This document shows, in pieces, positions 59,636 to 64,000 of a stretch of 64,000 nt of DNA. The position numbers were made by a program, and so were the translations under genes. The notes beneath the pieces were generated by a model. It did no database searches. It was not told where the DNA came from and worked only from the letters and a program-made list of their open reading frames with translations. Position 1 is the first letter of the stretch. Every line of letters begins with the position of its first letter. Origin of the DNA: Pelobates cultripes (taxonomy: Eukaryota; Chordata; Amphibia; Anura; Pelobatidae); NCBI GenBank assembly GCA_933207985.1, contig OW240915.1, positions 276,458,024 to 276,522,023 of the forward strand, in the 5' to 3' direction.

Positions 59636-60745
59636 GCCTCCCCTCCCCCTAATACACTGCTGACCCCCCTCCCCTAATATACTGCTGTCACCCCCCTCCC
59701 CTCCCCCAATACATTACTACCCCCTCCCCTCCCCCAATACATTACTGACCCCCCTCCCCTCCTCAATACATTACTGACCCCCCTCCCTTCCCTTCCCCTC
59801 CCAAACATTACTGACCCCCCTCCCCTCAATGCATTACTGACCCCCCCTCCCCAATACATTTACCTACCCCCTCCCAATGCATTACCCTGCCCCCTCCCAA
59901 TGCATTTACTGCCCCCCTCCCTCTCCTCTCCCAATGCATTTACTGACCCACCTCCTCTACAATACATTTACTGACCTCCTTCCCCTCCCAATGCATTGCG
60001 GCCCCCTCCTCCCTCTCCCCAATACATTACTGCCCCCTCCCCTCTCCCAATACATTACTGACCCCCTCCTTCCCTCCCCAATGCATTTACTGACCCCCCC
60101 TCCCTCCTCTCCCCAATACATTACTGACCCCCCCACTCCCCTCCCCTCCCCTCCCCAATGCATTACTGACCCCCCCCTCCCCTCCCCTCCCCAATGCATT
60201 ACTTTGGGCCTCCCCTCCTCCCGTACATTGAAGGCCCCCCCTCCCCAATACATTACTGACCCCCTCCTCCCTCCCAATACATTACTGACCCCCCTCCTCC
60301 CCAATACATTACTGACCCCACTGCCTCCCCAATACATTACTGACCCCCCTCCCCTCCCCAATACATTGACCCCCCTCTCCCCTCCACCCCAATGCATTAC
60401 TGACCCCCCCTCCCCTCCCTCCCCAATACATTGCATTTCCCCTCCTCCAATACATTATCCCCCCTTCCCCTCCCCGGCCATTACCCCGAGCCCCCTCCTG
60501 GCCGTTGCGGCCCCCTCCCCTCCCCAGTACATTGCAGCCCCCCCTCCTCCCCAATGCATTTACTGACCTCCCCTCCCCTCCCCTCCCCACCCAATGCATT
60601 ACTGACCCCCCCTCCCCAATGCATTTGCACATGCCTTCCCCTCCCACAATACATTACTGACCCCCCCTCCCCTCCTGGCCGGTTGCTGACCCCCCTCCCC
60701 TCCCCAATACATTACTGACCCTCCCCCAATACAATAGATCCCCCA
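59636..60745. repeat. C-rich minisatellite
   Basis: Units of about 25-35 bp built from CCCCAATACATTACTGACCC followed by CCCTCCCCT. The long proline-rich plus frame and glycine-rich minus frame across it are repeat artefacts. Confidence 0.92.
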
Positions 60746-60834
60746 AGCCCCTTTATTCTTACCTTTCCAACTGCTCAATGTTGCAGGAGGGAAGAGAGGC
60801 CGCGATCTAATCAGAGTAGGTACGGCCACCGCGC

Positions 60835-61084
60835 AGCCGCCGGATGTGACGTCATGTCGTCATTTGCCGCTCACATCCGGCGGCTGACAGGAAATATCTG
60901 TGCGCTCGCACAGGAAGCAGCTGCGGCCGGCGCGGCGCGGATGTGGCCGCGCCGGCCGCATAGGCGAACAGAAATTTTTTTTTTCCAGGTCTTGTGGCTG
61001 AGGGCAGCCACATGTCAAAGCGGCCCCAGGGCTGGCGGCCTACCGGGAAATTTCCCGGTATCCCGGTAGGCCAGTCCGGCCCTG
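60835..61084. repeat. GC-rich hairpins at the hAT right end
   Basis: Three perfect inverted repeats: CAGCCGCCGGATGTGA with TCACATCCGGCGGCTG (a TGACGTCA palindrome is in the loop); a 15-bp arm at 60922-60936 with its partner 60946-60960; and the 20-bp palindrome at 61041-61060 (TACCGGGAAATTTCCCGGTA). They may be transposase-binding or structural sites. Confidence 0.8.
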
Positions 61085-61092
61085 TATTAGAA

Positions 61093-61619
61093 GCATTACA
61101 GGGCAGAGCAGCAATTGCCACGTATGACATCTTTATGGCAGCATTGTATTAGCCAGGAGATCATAATTACTGAGAAGCAGAGCTGCCATGAGGAAACCTT
61201 TCATCGCTAAGGTAAAAGCAAGTTATGTCTCCACAAGATATTTACAGGTAATCTAGGGGGCAAGGCCCAGGAGATTCTCCAATATGCCCTCGCTACAATT
61301 TAATATATATTTCTTTATAATGCTAGAGTGCTTTTTAAATTGCCATTTTGTCATTTGTTTTAATTTAACATTTTATCTTTACTTTATCGTTAGACTTGCA
61401 GCCCGTGAGCTGTTAGTCTCGTCCACTTCCACAATCATATGCTGATTATGCAAATGTATATTACTTTTGTTACTGCTGCTAATTATCTTGTTTATTTTAC
61501 GAGGCTATCTATCCGTGCTTTGTAATGATATGGTCTTATGGTACTGAGTAATTGTTAATCAAATTGATTGTTTTATTGCACTTATTTTATTGTGTGTCTT
61601 ATACATATGAGATGTTCAC
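61093..61619. other. unassigned AT-rich DNA
   Basis: No gene or clear repeat was recognised. Confidence 0.45.
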
Positions 61620-61720
61620 CTGAGGGTGGTATCTTGATAAAGACCTCAGCAGAGGTCGAAACGTTGCTGTGTTCTTCAATAAAACTGCCTTGTTATACAC
61701 TTTGAGTGCCTGGGCCATCT
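61620..61720 (+). repeat. retroelement-like block with GAAACGTTG hairpin
   Basis: TTGATAA, then hairpin GACCTC-AGCA-GAGGTC, then GAAACGTTG, followed by AATAAAACTGCCTTG. The layout parallels the hairpin in the fold-back at 58.5 kb. It may be the end of a non-LTR or Penelope-like element; the family is not determined. Confidence 0.45.
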
Positions 61721-63853
61721 TGTTTCTTGTACTAGTGACTGAGTTCTAACCAGCCTCAGGTTCAGCTAAGCACCTTGTTTGTGGAGGGAGTTTGGGAGAC
61801 CCATTGGTTCTACATTGTTTTAATATTCTGACAGAAGAGAGAAAGGGAAATAGTTGCTATCCACACCATAACCCACACAAGGATCATAGATTGATGTGGT
61901 GCTCGGAGTGACACTTTAACTATACCTTTCATTTTGATGCCCGCATCCTACGGCATCACAGAAGTGACCCTAATTTCAGGGAGGATCAAATGATACTGAT
62001 ATAAAGGAAGAAATGAAGTACAGATTGAAAATGTGGAGATGTGTCTTTATAGATCAAAACTAGTGAACCCAAACAGATTTATTCACAATGAATATGTTGT
62101 GAAATGATTAATCAATAAACATTTAACTTGATTTGGATTACATGAGAATAAATATGAAACCAGTTCAAAGTTTTCTTAGCGTAAAATTGGAAAGAGCCGT
62201 TCATTACTTAGAGAGAATTAGGCTGAGAGAAACTGTGAAATAGAACATTGTTTATAGTGCCACCTGGATGGTTGCGTGTATCTATAAATATAAACAAATT
62301 AGCACTTGACCTTTTGTTCTAAAATCTGTGGAAAGAGCTATCGTTGAACATTCCACTAAGAACAATAACACAAACTTGTTAACAAAGTTAACACAAAGTT
62401 TTATATAAAAAGAAATATAGAAATTAAAAAGTTAATTTTAGAGTTTTTTCTTTTACTTACTATTTTTAAAACATTCCGTACAAAAACAACTAAAATAAGA
62501 AATGAGAAACATTCTAGGTCACTTACCAACAACCTTTAGAAAGGGTCCTAGTCACTCAATGACATTTTTTCAATGATAGATTTTGGGGAAAAAGATCTTC
62601 ATATTTAACTTGTTTTCAACACATCTCACTACTGATGAGACCCAAACATATTCAGAATAAAGCTCCTTAAAAGTAAATAATTTCGAAAATGTAATCAGTT
62701 TCTAATTAATGCATAATATGTTCAATTTGAAGATATTAGGAATAAATGTAACACCTTTCAGGCCTCACAGCATGTATTCACGACAGGCTGACCTGCCCAT
62801 TTCTTCAAAAAGACCTGCCCCCTTTCTGAGCAGGTCCGTCCACTTTGGGTGGTATTAGTGATCTGAGTCACGTCACTTCCCTGACCAAAAAGCGGATCGC
62901 TTCAAGGGATACAAAATTTGGGGGCGGTATGACCTCTTCTGTTTCATGCTCAGTAATAGCAGTACATAATATAACTTTAATATATTGATTCATCCATTGT
63001 TAACTTATTATAAAATCTTCTGCATGTATACAACGTTTCCTATAACGTTATAAAATTTTTGTATTGTTCCCTATTTGCCCGAGAAAAAATACACACACCT
63101 TTCTTTGCAGGAATCTTCACAACTGTAGTGAACATACTAGGTGATGCCTTTACACACTAGGACCAAGCAACCCACCCCTGATACTATAACTCTAATTAGG
63201 GTTTATTTTAGCATAACTCGGCAAGGCCTGGGCTTAGGACCACAGTATAAAGGGGGCAGGATTCCAAACCAAGATTACAATAAGTATTACTTGTAAAAAG
63301 TGGTGTTTGTAAGACGAAATGGCTAAATAATGAATAATAATTGCTTCTTTAAGTAATATAAATCTGTTTTTTATCCTTCACTAATGAATAAGTGGTTCTG
63401 AAGAGATGAATACATTTTTTTTTTCTCATTCTATCTTCTAGGAAAAACAGATATCATATATCGCTTGCAAATGCTTAGTGCAGGTGGGAGAGTGTAATTA
63501 AGTGTTATGAAATTTCAGTAGTACAGCACATATTCCAGTAACCAATATACCAGATCTCACATTCTTTGCAAAAAACAAATTAACACACAGGATGATATTT
63601 CTTATATTGTAATCTTGTTGTAAGTGGTTGTCCTACAGAGTTATACTTCCGCATTATGAATACTATTTTTAAAAGTTTAAAATACTTAAAATCTTATAAT
63701 TGGCCAGAAAACAATCCTGTGAAAATAAGGAATAAATTATATTAATGCGTACACCATGCTTCTATTGGTCTATTTTATTATTTTCTATCATAAATGAATT
63801 CACCGCTATCCTATTGCAGTTACAGAGTGCACACTAATATAGTCACCCTATAT
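61721..63853. other. AT-rich DNA without a recognised gene
   Basis: No protein-like frame, RNA gene or clear transposon was recognised over about 2.1 kb. Confidence 0.45.
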
Positions 63854-63933
63854 TTAACCCCTTAAGGACCAAACCTCTGGAATAAAAGGGAATCATGACA
63901 TGTCACACATGTCATGTGTCCTTAAGGGGTTAA
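63854..63933. mobile_element. perfect palindromic CCTTAAGGAC MITE
   Basis: TTAACCCCTTAAGGAC and GTCCTTAAGGGGTTAA are exact inverted ends of an 80-bp element whose middle is GGAATAAAAGGGAATCATGA and a CATGTGTGACATG-like hairpin. It is the best of three copies in the window. Confidence 0.9.
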
Positions 63934-64000
63934 AAGGTTGCTGCAGGCATCTGGACAATATTTAGCATTACATGTTCCATCTTTCAGCATTTTCAGGCTG

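Larger units (their letters stand above)
58283..61084. mobile_element. large non-autonomous hAT element
   Basis: The ends are CAGGGCCGGACTGGGG and inverted CAGGGCCGGACTGGCC. The exact 8-bp duplication TATTAGAA lies at 58275-58282 and 61085-61092. The interior holds a nested palindrome between (TA)n tracts, CA repeats (58770-59635), a C-rich minisatellite (59636-60745) and GC-rich hairpins near the right end. It has no transposase. Confidence 0.9.

Noticed and set aside
59877..60647. 229-codon proline-rich frame and glycine-rich minus-strand frames
   Set aside because: They follow the C-rich minisatellite unit and are not independent coding sequence.
1..64000. tRNA, rRNA or snRNA genes
   Set aside because: No segment showed recognisable internal promoter boxes with a cloverleaf or conserved rRNA sequence on reading both strands; a dedicated scan was not possible.

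Overview
The window looks like repeat-rich, gene-poor nuclear DNA of a vertebrate, most likely an anuran amphibian. That is inferred from the mix of elements: a DIRS tyrosine-recombinase retrotransposon, L2 and CR1-type LINEs, several Tc1 lineages, a Ty3/gypsy element, many TTAA-flanked MITEs and many hAT elements. I name no species. I see no intact host protein-coding gene, rRNA, tRNA or CRISPR array. Almost every long open frame is either a broken transposable-element protein or an artefact of CA/TG or C-rich tandem repeats. The only frame that might be host-derived is a short lysine-rich one at 40658-40999.

Layout. 0-11 kb: a TTAA MITE, a minus-strand L2 LINE, a Tc1 transposon split by a CR1 LINE tail, another MITE, then a TG/CA-rich repeat interrupted by a second L2 LINE. 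11-14 kb: mostly single-copy-looking AT-rich DNA. 14.1-16.4 kb: an internally deleted gypsy element with RT and RNase H directly before its 3' LTR. 17-19.5 kb: two hAT elements 23 bp apart. 22.9-26.4 kb: a minus-strand LTR-like block, a Tc1 copy with its TA duplication, and a TA-flanked element with a minisatellite. 27-33 kb: palindromic MITEs, a decayed Tc1 inside a long-TIR element, an old LINE and another hAT element. 33.2-36.3 kb: a minus-strand DIRS element with 60-bp exact inverted repeats. 36.9-41 kb: old LINE, (TA)n, and a second TG/CA repeat copy carrying a hAT insertion. 43.5-47 kb: a MITE, a diverged tandem duplication and a solo LTR. 47.3-52.6 kb: a 5.3-kb hAT transposon with an exact 8-bp target duplication, whose ~824-codon transposase frame is broken only by two in-frame stops. 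52.7-61.1 kb: two more hAT elements and several MITEs. 61-64 kb: mostly unassigned, ending in a perfect 80-bp TTAA MITE.

The window is best read as a record of nested insertions. The clearest signals are eight hAT-type insertions with 8-bp target duplications (five or six exact), several carrying TG/CA or C-rich cores; the near-intact hAT transposase; the gypsy copy whose RNase H abuts the LTR (Gmr1-like domain order is possible); and two hairpins resembling hammerhead-ribozyme cores. I found no defence system, biosynthetic cluster or other obviously new multi-gene system. All copy-family statements rest on reading the sequence, not on database searches.
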